Shown here piece by piece: positions 17,523 through 25,652 of a stretch of 64,000 nucleotides of DNA. Position 1 is the stretch's first letter. The number at the start of each line of letters is the position of its first letter. The stretch is from Adlercreutzia muris (lineage in GTDB: Bacteria; Actinomycetota; Coriobacteriia; Coriobacteriales; Eggerthellaceae), in the NCBI RefSeq assembly GCF_008831045.1, contig NZ_WAJS01000008.1, positions 1 through 64,000 on the forward strand, given 5' to 3'. The notes beneath the pieces are model-generated. The model was given only the letters and a program-made list of their open reading frames with translations, was not told the origin of the DNA and did not search any database. The position numbers and the translations under genes are program-made.

Positions 17523-20316
17523 AGCTCCCGCCTCCCTCCATCATCGGAACCGCAGCCTCGGGCAGGGTGAAGGAGAACACACAGCCGTGGGGCACGGCGT
17601 CGGCCAGGGTTATGTCGCTGCCATGGGCCCGCAGAATCGAGCGGCACAAAGACAGCCCCAGGCCCATGCCGCGGCGGCTGTCGCCCCCCTCGCCCGGAGC
17701 AGCGGACCACCCCTCGCCAGCGGCCGTGCCGTGGTAGAACAGCTCGAAGACGCGGGCCTTCTCCCCGTCCGGAATGCCAGGACCGTCGTCGGCCACCGCC
17801 ACGGCGACGAGAGGCTCGCCCGCGGCCGAGCGCTGGCGCGCCGCCGTCACGCGGATGGTGGAGCCGGGCGGGGTGTAGGCCACGGCGTTGTTCACGAGGT
17901 TCACCACCACCTGCACGATGAGCCGTCCGTCCATGGAGGCCATGAGCAGCTCGTCCTCCACTTCCACAGCGATGGCGCGATCGGCCGCCGCGCGGCTGAC
18001 GTGGCGCAGCGCGTCATCAAGCACGTCAGCCACCAGCTCGGGGGCCCGGGCCACCTCCACGGCACCGTCGTCGAGGCGCGTCACCGACAGCAAGTTCTCC
18101 ACGAGGTCGATAAGCCAGGTCGCATCCTCGTAGATGTCGGAGGCCAGACGGCGGCGCTGGGCGCCGTCCAGGGCATCGCCCGCGGTCAGGAGCACATCGG
18201 CGTCCCCGGAGATGCTCGTGAGGGGCGTGCGCAGATCGTGGGAGATGGCCCGCAGCAGGTTCGACCGCAGAGCCTCCTTCTCGGCCTTCACCGAAAGATT
18301 GCGCCGATCTCGGGCCAGAACCAGGGCCTGGGCCTGCTGGCCGCATTCATCGAGAAGGGCGGCCAGCAGGTTGCGCTCGAAGGACCCGAAATCGCCGCTG
18401 TCCCGCTCCATGACCAAGCCGGCCACGGCGAACACGCGCTCAGCCGAGCGGATGGGCAGATACAGGCAGCGGGTCTCCCGCAGCGTATCGGTCGTGGCGC
18501 CGGCCGGCTCGCCGTTGGCGGCCACCCAGGCGGCCACGGCCCGCTCGCCGGGGGCCGTGAGCGCGGCAGCCTCGGCATCGCCCCCGCCGGTGCCCGGCAC
18601 GTCGAAGACCCGGGGAGCGGCCAGGCCCGAGGGGGCCAGATCGTCGGCGCGGTAGATGACCACAGGTCGGTCGAGGATCTTCACCACCTGGGCGGCGGCC
18701 GTCTCGAGGCAGCCGTCCAGGGTAGAGGCGGCCTGGAGCTTGCGGCTGCTCTCCAAGAGCACTTCGGTACGGTAGGAGCGGCGGGCCGCCTGAGCCGCCT
18801 GGCGCTTGAGGCGGATAGCCAGCGACGAGGCCGCCAAAGTGCCCATGAGCAGGAAGGCGAAGATCACCGGGGCCGACAGGCCGTAGGCATGGAAGGTGAA
18901 GCGCGGGGCCGTGAAGAAGAAGTTGTAGGCCACCACGCTGCCCAGAGCTGCCAGCACCGCATAGAGGAAGCCGTCGGCCCGGGTAGCTACGAGCAGGGCC
19001 ACGAGCAGATAGACCATGAGCACCACCGAGGTGGCGGGGCTCACGGCCCAGGCCACCGCGCTCACGGCCGTGGCCAGGGCCACGGCCCCCAAGGCCCGGA
19101 CCCCGTCGGCGGCCGTGGGCCTAAATCCCGTGGAGGCGTGGAGGCGCTTGAGCACCGAGGGAGCGTCCACGGCCGGCACCGCCGTGACCACCGCCTCGGG
19201 AGCGGCCCGCATGAGCCGCCAGGCCACCTCCCCCCGTCCGAAGAGCCGCGAGCGGCCGGTGCCGGCGGGCACCACGATGCGGCGGATACCGGCCGTGGCG
19301 GCGTAGAGGGCCAAGGGCTGCACGGGATCGTCGCCCGCGAGGGTGACCACGCGGGCGCCGAGCTCCTCGGCGAGGGCCACGGCCCGCTTGCGCCCCTCCA
19401 CCTCATCGGGGGCGGCGGCCTCCTCGGGCGATTCCACGACGAGGGCCGTCAGAGTGCCGTGGGCGGCCTCGGCCAGGGCAGCTGCCGTGCGGATGACCCG
19501 GGCGGCAGCGTCCTCGCCGCTCACCAGCACGAGCACGTCCTCGCCCCCGGCCGCATGGGGCACCGCCGAGGTGGGAGCGTTGCGGGTGAGGCGATCGGCC
19601 GCCCGGCGCAGGGCCACCTCGCGCAGGGCGGCGAGGTTGGTACGGGAGAAGAAGTGCGCCAGCGCCGTGCCCACCCGCTCCGGGGCGTAGATCTTGCCCG
19701 CCCGCAGGCGCTCGATAAGGTCGGCCGGCTCCAAATCCACGAGCTCCACCGAATCGGCAGCGTCGAAGATGCGGTCGGGGATGCGCTCGGAGGGGGCCAC
19801 GGCGGTGATGGCGGCGATCTTGTCGTTGAGCCCCTCGAGGTGCTGTACGTTCACCGTGGTGTACACGTCGATGCCGGCGCGGAGCAGCTCCTCCACATCC
19901 TGGTAGCGCTTGCGGTGGCGGCATCCCGGCGCGTTGCTGTGGGCCAGCTCGTCCACGAGCACGATCTGGGGACGGCGCGCCAGGGCCCCATCCAGGTCGA
20001 ACTCCCGCAGGGCGATGCCGCGGTGGGACAGCTCGCGGCAGGGCAGCACCTCGAGCCCTTCCACGAGGGCCAGGGTGTCGGCACGGGTGTGGGGCTCCAC
20101 ATAGCCCACCACGATGTCGGCGCCGGCCTCCTGGGCCCGATGGGCCTCGCTCAGCATGGCGTAGGTCTTGCCCACCCCGGCCGCGTAGCCGAAGAACACC
20201 TTCAGCGTCCCCCGACCGGTCGGAGCGGCGGCCTCCTCCTCGCGCAGGCGGTGCAGGATGGCCTCCGGATCGCGACGCGCCTCGGCCGCCTCCCCATTGT
20301 CGAACCCAAGCGCCAC
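17506..20316 (-). CDS. kdpD: KdpD sensor histidine kinase
   Basis: Membrane histidine kinase sensing potassium limitation. The frame is open from an ATG at 20337, but AGGAGG lies inside that ATG reading and only five bases before a GTG. I therefore prefer the GTG at 20316 (936 residues). The N-terminal KdpD domain has Walker A GYAAGVGKTY; a universal-stress-like domain, a four-helix DUF4118 membrane block (VVLMVYLLVALLVATR and following) and a GAF-like region come next. The kinase core has the H-box AISHDLRTPLTS, N-box VNLVNNAVAYTPPG and G-box VADDGPGIPDGE. It lies downstream of kdpC, separated by strong hairpins that may lower its expression relative to the pump. Confidence 0.95.
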   Translation of the reverse strand: MALGFDNGEAAEARRDPEAILHRLREEEAAAPTGRGTLKVFFGYAAGVGKTYAMLSEAHRAQEAGADIVVGYVEPHTRADTLALVEGLEVLPCRELSHRGIALREFDLDGALARRPQIVLVDELAHSNAPGCRHRKRYQDVEELLRAGIDVYTTVNVQHLEGLNDKIAAITAVAPSERIPDRIFDAADSVELVDLEPADLIERLRAGKIYAPERVGTALAHFFSRTNLAALREVALRRAADRLTRNAPTSAVPHAAGGEDVLVLVSGEDAAARVIRTAAALAEAAHGTLTALVVESPEEAAAPDEVEGRKRAVALAEELGARVVTLAGDDPVQPLALYAATAGIRRIVVPAGTGRSRLFGRGEVAWRLMRAAPEAVVTAVPAVDAPSVLKRLHASTGFRPTAADGVRALGAVALATAVSAVAWAVSPATSVVLMVYLLVALLVATRADGFLYAVLAALGSVVAYNFFFTAPRFTFHAYGLSAPVIFAFLLMGTLAASSLAIRLKRQAAQAARRSYRTEVLLESSRKLQAASTLDGCLETAAAQVVKILDRPVVIYRADDLAPSGLAAPRVFDVPGTGGGDAEAAALTAPGERAVAAWVAANGEPAGATTDTLRETRCLYLPIRSAERVFAVAGLVMERDSGDFGSFERNLLAALLDECGQQAQALVLARDRRNLSVKAEKEALRSNLLRAISHDLRTPLTSISGDADVLLTAGDALDGAQRRRLASDIYEDATWLIDLVENLLSVTRLDDGAVEVARAPELVADVLDDALRHVSRAAADRAIAVEVEDELLMASMDGRLIVQVVVNLVNNAVAYTPPGSTIRVTAARQRSAAGEPLVAVAVADDGPGIPDGEKARVFELFYHGTAAGEGWSAAPGEGGDSRRGMGLGLSLCRSILRAHGSDITLADAVPHGCVFSFTLPEAAVPMMEGGGSYGSSR

Positions 20317-20418
20317 CGCAACCTCCTTCCTCTCCATTGCTTACCGTATCCATCATCCTATCACTGGCCGCAGCCCCGATGGTTTCGTTCACTTAACAGT
20401 TAATCAATCTAAGGAAAC

Positions 20419-20472
20419 GGGGAAGCGCCCCGAGAAGCCAGTGAGGCTCCGGCAGGTGCCTGCCGGAGCCTC
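20419..20472 (-). terminator. Hairpin pair between kdpC and kdpD
   Basis: A perfect 14-bp stem with a 2-base loop (20443-20472, GAGGCTCCGGCAGG paired with its complement). On the minus strand it is followed by a GGGG...CCCC hairpin (20419-20431) and GTTTCCTT. It looks like a terminator or attenuator placed inside the kdp operon. Confidence 0.65.
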
Positions 20473-20481
20473 AGCGTCGGA

Positions 20482-20516
20482 GTAATACGCTCGTCCCGCC
20501 AGGACGGACGTATTAC
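20482..20516 (-). repeat. Hairpin overlapping the kdpC stop codon
   Basis: Inverted repeat GTAATACG/CGTATTAC plus CGTCC/GGACG around a 5-base loop. It contains the kdpC stop and may protect the kdpFABC mRNA 3' end. Confidence 0.6.
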
Positions 20517-21121
20517 ATGATGCCGTCCAGCATGAGGTTCACCTTCAGCACGTTCACCCGGGCCTCCCCGATGGCGCCGAGCAGGGGCCGTTCGGTGCAC
20601 TGGCGGATGATGGCCCGCACCTCCTCCTCAGTGCGACCGCAGGCCGCAGCCACGCGCCCTACCTGGTACTCGGCGGCGGCCGGCGAGATGTGCGGGTCGA
20701 AGCCGGAGCCCGACACGGTCACCAGCTCGCTCGGCACCGGCGCGTCGCCCTGGTCGGGATGGGCCGCGCGCACGACCTCCACCCGCGCGGCCACGCGCTC
20801 GGCAAACTCGTCGCTGGCGGGACTTAGGTTCTCGGGGCCGTACCACAGAAGCCGCTCGCCGTCCTCCCCAGTGAACGTGGAGGCATCGGCCACGGTAGGG
20901 CGCCCCCACAGATGGCCGGGATCGCTGAAGGGCTGGCCCACCAGGGCGCTCCCGTAGGTCACGCCGTCCACCTGGATGAGCGATCCCGCGGCTTGGGCCG
21001 GAAAGGCCGCTGCGGCCACGCCGCAGATGGCGAGGGGGTACAGAACCCCGAGCAGCGCCGTGGCCGCCAGCACGAGGACCGCCGAGCGCAGGATGGCGCG
21101 CGCCCACTGATTTCCATGCAT
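20513..21121 (-). CDS. kdpC: Potassium pump subunit KdpC
   Basis: Single-pass subunit that stabilises the KdpFABC complex and raises its potassium affinity. 202 residues: one N-terminal membrane helix (AVLVLAATALLGVLYPLAI), then a soluble domain with the family blocks GSALVGQPFSDPGHLWGRP and VTVSGSGFDPHISPAAAEYQ. Ribosome site AAAGGAG lies eight bases before the ATG. It follows kdpB by 15 bases. Confidence 0.96.
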   Translation of the reverse strand: MHGNQWARAILRSAVLVLAATALLGVLYPLAICGVAAAAFPAQAAGSLIQVDGVTYGSALVGQPFSDPGHLWGRPTVADASTFTGEDGERLLWYGPENLSPASDEFAERVAARVEVVRAAHPDQGDAPVPSELVTVSGSGFDPHISPAAAEYQVGRVAAACGRTEEEVRAIIRQCTERPLLGAIGEARVNVLKVNLMLDGIM

Positions 21122-21136
21122 GATTCTCTCCTTTCC

Positions 21137-23362
21137 CTAGGCCACACCCAGGGCCACGAGGGCCATATCCAGCGCTTTGATGGCCACAAAGGGCACCGCC
21201 ACGCCACCAAGGCCGTACACCGCGAGGTTGCGGGCCAGAAGCGAGGCCGGCGTGCCCTCGCGGTACTTCACGCCGCGCAAAGCCAGCGGAATGAGCGCCA
21301 CGATGATGAGGGCGTTGTACAGAATGGCCGCGAGCATGGCCGAGGCGGGGCTGGCCAGGTGCATGATGTTCAGCACCTCCAGGCCCGGGTACAGCGGCAC
21401 CAGCAGCGCCGGGATCACCGCGAAGTACTTCGCCAGGTCATTGGCGATGGAGAACGTGGTCAGGCTGCCGCGGGTCATGAGCAGCTGCTTGCCGATGCGC
21501 ACGATCTCGATGAGCTTGGTGGGCGAGGAATCCAGGTCCACCATGTTGCCCGCCTCCTTGGCCGCCTGGGTGCCGGAGTTCATGGCCACGGCCACATCGG
21601 CCTGGGCCAGGGCCGGCGCGTCGTTGGTGCCGTCACCGGTCATGGCCACGAGGTGCCCCTCGGCCTGGTAGCCGCGAATGGCCGCCAGCTTCGCCTCGGG
21701 GGTGGCCTCGGCGATGAAGTCGTCCAGCCCCGCCTCGGCGGCGATGGCCGCGGCCGTGAGCGGGTTGTCGCCGGTGACCATGACGGTCTTGATGCCCATG
21801 GCGCGCAGGTCGGCGAAGTTCTCGCGGATGCCCGACTTGATGACGTCCTTCAAATGGATGACCCCGAGCACCTTCCCGTCCCGGGCCACCACGAGCGGGG
21901 TGCCGCCGGCCCGGGCCACCCCGTCGGCGATGGCCGCGGTCTGGGCGCTGTAGCGGCCCCCGCGCTCCTCCACGTAGGCCCGCACGGCATCGGCGGCCCC
22001 CTTGCGAATTTCGTGGCCGCCGAAGTCCACGCCACTCATGCGCGTTTGGGCCGTGAAGGGCACCACGGTGAAGCCCGCTCCGGCCAGGGTGCGCTCGCGG
22101 ATGCCGAAGCGCTCCTTGGCGAGCACCACCACAGAGCGGCCCTCGGGGGTCTCGTCGGCCAGGCTCGCCAGCTGGGCGGCGTCGGCCAGGTCGCGCTCGC
22201 TGGCGCCGTCCACGGGCAGGAAGGCCGCGGCCTGGCGGTTGCCCAGGGTGATGGTGCCGGTCTTGTCCAGCAGCAGCACGTCCACATCGCCGGCCGCCTC
22301 CACGGCCCGGCCGCTCGTGGCCAGCACGTTGGCCCGGTTCAGACGGCTCATGCCGGCAATGCCGATGGCCGACAGCAGCGCGCCGATGGTGGTGGGCGCC
22401 AGGCACACGAACAGGGCCACAAGCGAGGTGAGTCCCACGGGATTCGCCTCGCCGGCCTGGGCGGCCGCGAACGACCCGAAAGCGTACAGGGCCACCGACA
22501 CGGTCAAGAACACCAGGGTGAGCGCGATGAGCAGCAGCTCTAAGGCCCGCTCGTTGGGGGTCTTCTTGCGGGCCGCCGACTCCACCATGGCGATCATCTG
22601 GTCGAGGAAGCTCGCACCGGGCTCGGCCGTCACCCGGGCCACGAGCCAGTCGGAGAGCACCGTGGTGCCCCCGGTGAGCGCCGAGCGGTCGCCGCCGCTC
22701 TCGCGCACCACCGGGGCCGATTCGCCGGTGATGGCGCTCTCGTCCACGCTGGCCGCGCCCATGAGGATCTCGCCGTCGGCGGGCACGGCCTCGCCGGCGC
22801 ACACGAGGTACACGTCCCCTCGGGCAAGCTCGGTGGAGCACACCGCGCACGAGGCGTCCCGCAGCAGGGCGAGCGGATCGTCGGCCCCCTCGGCCAGGGC
22901 CAGGGCGGCCCCGTCGATGCGCCGGGCCCGCACATCTCGCTTGGCCGAGCGCAGGGCATCGGCCTGGGCCTTGCCCCGCCCCTCGGCCAGGGCCTCGGCG
23001 AAGTTGCCGAAGAGCACCGTGGCCCACAGGATAGCGGCAACGGCCGCGATGTAGCCTGCCGGCGCGTCGGAGATGCCGCCCAGGGCCAGCAGGAACAGCG
23101 CCGTGGTCAAGAGGGCCGACAGGTACACCATGAACATCACGGGGTTCTTGGCCTGGTCCCGCACCGAGAGCTTCTTCACGGCCCCGCGCAGGGCCCGACC
23201 TACCGGGGACGCCCCCGCAGCCGGCGCGCCCCGGCGCGCCGCACCGCAGCCGGCGCCGGCGGCCGGACCGAGGAGGGCCCCGGTGCCCGCGTCATTTCCC
23301 GCGCCCGGCTCACTTTCGACCGCCGCGCGGAGATCCTTCCCGCTCTTTGCCAACGTCGTCAT
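21137..23362 (-). CDS. kdpB: Potassium pump P-type ATPase KdpB
   Basis: Energy-coupling P-type ATPase of the Kdp pump, 741 residues. It contains the phosphorylation motif DKTGTITLG, the actuator-domain TGES motif (ITGESAPV), the hinge motif [16 protein letters not shown] and a C-terminal membrane bundle. The N-terminus has an unusual ~60-residue Ala/Gly/Pro-rich extension ([19 protein letters not shown]) before the conserved KNPVMF segment. It is spaced 15 bases from both kdpA and kdpC. Confidence 0.97.
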   Translation of the reverse strand: MTTLAKSGKDLRAAVESEPGAGNDAGTGALLGPAAGAGCGAARRGAPAAGASPVGRALRGAVKKLSVRDQAKNPVMFMVYLSALLTTALFLLALGGISDAPAGYIAAVAAILWATVLFGNFAEALAEGRGKAQADALRSAKRDVRARRIDGAALALAEGADDPLALLRDASCAVCSTELARGDVYLVCAGEAVPADGEILMGAASVDESAITGESAPVVRESGGDRSALTGGTTVLSDWLVARVTAEPGASFLDQMIAMVESAARKKTPNERALELLLIALTLVFLTVSVALYAFGSFAAAQAGEANPVGLTSLVALFVCLAPTTIGALLSAIGIAGMSRLNRANVLATSGRAVEAAGDVDVLLLDKTGTITLGNRQAAAFLPVDGASERDLADAAQLASLADETPEGRSVVVLAKERFGIRERTLAGAGFTVVPFTAQTRMSGVDFGGHEIRKGAADAVRAYVEERGGRYSAQTAAIADGVARAGGTPLVVARDGKVLGVIHLKDVIKSGIRENFADLRAMGIKTVMVTGDNPLTAAAIAAEAGLDDFIAEATPEAKLAAIRGYQAEGHLVAMTGDGTNDAPALAQADVAVAMNSGTQAAKEAGNMVDLDSSPTKLIEIVRIGKQLLMTRGSLTTFSIANDLAKYFAVIPALLVPLYPGLEVLNIMHLASPASAMLAAILYNALIIVALIPLALRGVKYREGTPASLLARNLAVYGLGGVAVPFVAIKALDMALVALGVA

Positions 23363-23377
23363 AGCGCACTGCCTTTC

Positions 23378-25165
23378 CTACGCGAGGGCGCCGAGCTGCT
23401 CGGCCACAGGCCCCAGGGCCAGGGCCGGCAGCAGCGTGAGGGCGCCCACGAGCACGATGATCATCAGGAGGAGGAACACGAACAGGGGGCTCGCCGTGGA
23501 GAGCGACCCGGGACCGGCGGCCACCGGCTCGCGCCGGGCCAGGGAGCCGGCCAGCGCGAGGGCGCAGGCCACGGGGATGAGGCGGCCGGCCGCCATGGCC
23601 CCGGCCAGCACGATGTTCACGAGCGGAGCATCGGCGTCCAGCCCGGCGAGGGCCGAGCCGTTGTTGGCCCCGGCCGAGACGGCAGCGTAGAGCACCTCGG
23701 TGAAGCCGGCAGGACCGCCCTCGCCCGCGGGCACGGCCCCAGCGGGGGCCAGGCAGAGCCCGGCGGCCGCGAGCAGGATCACAAGGGCCGGGGCCGTCAC
23801 CATCACCACGGCGGCACGCATCTCGGTCGGGCCGATCTTCTTCCCCAGGTACTCGGGGGTACGGCCCACCATGAGGCTCGCGATGAACACCGTGAGCACG
23901 GCAAATCCCACCAGGGCCGCCAAGCCCGTGCCGGCCCCGCCGCCCACCACCTCGCCAAGCCCCATGAACACCAGCGGCACCAGCGTGCCCAGGGGCGTGA
24001 GCCCCTCCAGGGAGGCGTTGGTCGACCCGTTAGCCGCCGCCGTGGTGAACGCGGTCCAAATGGCGGAGCCGGCCGTGCCGATGCGGCACTCCTTCCCCTC
24101 CATGTTGCCAGCGGCCTGGGAAAGCGAGCCGGTGTAGACGGCCCCGTCCTGGGAAAGCTGGGGCGTGGCCCGAAACTCCGCCCCCACGAGCACGGCGGTG
24201 CCGATGGCCAGCAGGATGAGCACGCAGGCCAGCAGCGCCCGCCCCTGGCGCCGGTCGGCCACCATGCGCCCGAAGCTGAGGATGAGGGTGAAGGGCAGCA
24301 GCAGAATGGCCAGGCACTCGAGCAAGTTCGCCAGGGGCGTGGGGTTCTCCAGGGCCGAGGCGGAGTTCGCCCCGTTGAAGCCGCCGCCGTTGGTGCCCAG
24401 CTGCTTGATGGCCACCTGGGAGGCCTGGGGGCCCAGGGGCACCACGGCCTCGGTCACCTCCTCCACGGCCGCCGGATCGTCGGCGGCCACCACATTGCCG
24501 GCCTCGTCCACGGCCACGGGCTCCAGCAGCTGCACGGTCTCGTAGCCCTGGAAGGTCTGGGGCACGCCCTGGGAAGCCAGGGCTATGGAAAGCACGAGGG
24601 AGAGGGGCAAAAGCACACAGAGGATCACGCGGATCACATCGGCGAAGAAGTTCCCGAGCCGCCCGTCGCCGGCCGACCACAGTCCCCGCATGAGGGCGAA
24701 GGCCACGGCAATGCCCACGGCCGGGGACAGGAAGTTCTGCACAGCCAGGCCCGCGGCCTGGGACAAGTAGCTGAGGTGCGATTCCCCCGCCACGGCCTGC
24801 CAATCGGTGTTGGTCGCGAAGCTCACGGCCATGTTCAGGGCCGTATCGGCGGGCAGCCCCCCGAAGCCCTCGGGGTTGGCGGGCAGGGCCCCCTGGGCCA
24901 CGAGCAGCAGGAACAGCCCCGCGATGGACACCCCCGTAAAGGCCACGACGCACACCAGATAGCGCCTCCAGCCCATGGAGTCGTCCGGGTTCACCCGCAG
25001 AAGGCGGAAGGCGCCGCGCTCCACCGGGCCGATGATGCGGCGGGCCCGGGCCTGGCGCCCCTCCATCACGTTCACGAGGTAGCCGGAAAGCGGCACCGCG
25101 CAGGCCACCAGCAGGGCCCCGTAGGCCGCCGCCGTGAACAGGGCCGCGCTCACCTCCCCGCTCAT
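23378..25165 (-). CDS. kdpA: Potassium channel-like subunit KdpA
   Basis: Membrane subunit that binds and conducts K+, 595 residues with about ten hydrophobic segments. Selectivity-filter-like loops are visible: TNTDWQAVAGESHLSYLSQ, QLGTNGGGFNGANSA and SAGANNGSALAGLDAD. The ATG overlaps the stop of the tiny kdpF gene (ATGA). Confidence 0.97.
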   Translation of the reverse strand: MSGEVSAALFTAAAYGALLVACAVPLSGYLVNVMEGRQARARRIIGPVERGAFRLLRVNPDDSMGWRRYLVCVVAFTGVSIAGLFLLLVAQGALPANPEGFGGLPADTALNMAVSFATNTDWQAVAGESHLSYLSQAAGLAVQNFLSPAVGIAVAFALMRGLWSAGDGRLGNFFADVIRVILCVLLPLSLVLSIALASQGVPQTFQGYETVQLLEPVAVDEAGNVVAADDPAAVEEVTEAVVPLGPQASQVAIKQLGTNGGGFNGANSASALENPTPLANLLECLAILLLPFTLILSFGRMVADRRQGRALLACVLILLAIGTAVLVGAEFRATPQLSQDGAVYTGSLSQAAGNMEGKECRIGTAGSAIWTAFTTAAANGSTNASLEGLTPLGTLVPLVFMGLGEVVGGGAGTGLAALVGFAVLTVFIASLMVGRTPEYLGKKIGPTEMRAAVVMVTAPALVILLAAAGLCLAPAGAVPAGEGGPAGFTEVLYAAVSAGANNGSALAGLDADAPLVNIVLAGAMAAGRLIPVACALALAGSLARREPVAAGPGSLSTASPLFVFLLLMIIVLVGALTLLPALALGPVAEQLGALA

Positions 25166-25254
25166 CGCCCGTCACCGTCCCTCAACAGCAGTACCGCGAG
25201 GTACGCCATCGCGGCCAGGGCCAGCACGCCCACCGCCGCCGTCACATACGCCAT
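25162..25254 (-). CDS. kdpF: Potassium pump small subunit KdpF
   Basis: Encodes a 30-residue single-helix peptide that reads MAYVTAAVGVL, ALAAMAYLAVL and LLRDGDGR. It lies directly before kdpA with an ATGA start/stop overlap and has AAAGGGGAG before its ATG. Size, position and hydrophobic character match KdpF, the small peptide that stabilises the KdpABC complex in the membrane. Confidence 0.85.
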   Translation of the reverse strand: MAYVTAAVGVLALAAMAYLAVLLLRDGDGR

Positions 25255-25389
25255 GGCGCTCCCCTTTCGCTCAGGGCCCCGCAGGGCCGCACCGTCACAG
25301 GCGGTGCGGTGCCGTTCTCGGCCTTCCGCACCGGATGGAACCTAGTCTAGGAAAAAGGGGATAAACGCGCCCTTAAGGTTCGCGCTCGG

Positions 25390-25408
25390 GTATTAAGGGA
25401 GTATTAAG
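25390..25408 (-). promoter_or_regulatory. 11-bp-spaced direct repeats upstream of kdpF
   Basis: Two copies of CTTAATAC (minus strand) one helical turn apart, 136 bases before kdpF. OmpR-family regulators bind such direct repeats, so this is a candidate KdpE site. A related CTTAAGG lies at 25372-25378. Confidence 0.45.
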
Positions 25409-25430
25409 ACAGGCGGGATGCCCTGGCGTC

Positions 25431-25621
25431 GCGGAAGGGGAGGGCCCGCGGCGGCCGACTTCGCGCTGATCCCTTTCCGAATGCGGCAACAGAAGCAGAG
25501 AAGCTGATGCACGCAGGCCGGCACCATCCCGCCATCGCTGCTGCTGAAGTGGAATCTGCTTCTTAACGGCCGCATTCTCCAAGGGGCGCTCAGACGTCCG
25601 CCGCGGGCCCTCCCCTTCCGC
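25431..25621. repeat. Long imperfect palindrome with perfect 24-bp arms
   Basis: Bases 25431-25454 are perfectly complementary to 25598-25621. Pairing continues inward imperfectly (for example GAATGCGGC against GCCGCATTC), and outward with gaps to CTGG/CCAG. It lies downstream of tsaD and upstream of the kdp promoter region. It could be a miniature inverted-repeat element or a large terminator-like hairpin. I found no gene inside it. Confidence 0.8.
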
Positions 25622-25652
25622 AGCGGAACGTCACCAGTACGGGTTTGATGGC

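Noticed and set aside
17587-20403. 938-codon plus-strand frame over kdpD
   Set aside because: Antisense shadow of kdpD, with the same His/Gly/Arg-rich composition as other shadows.
25373-25582. 69-codon minus-strand frame in the long palindrome
   Set aside because: It spans the inverted repeat, has no ribosome site and resembles no protein.
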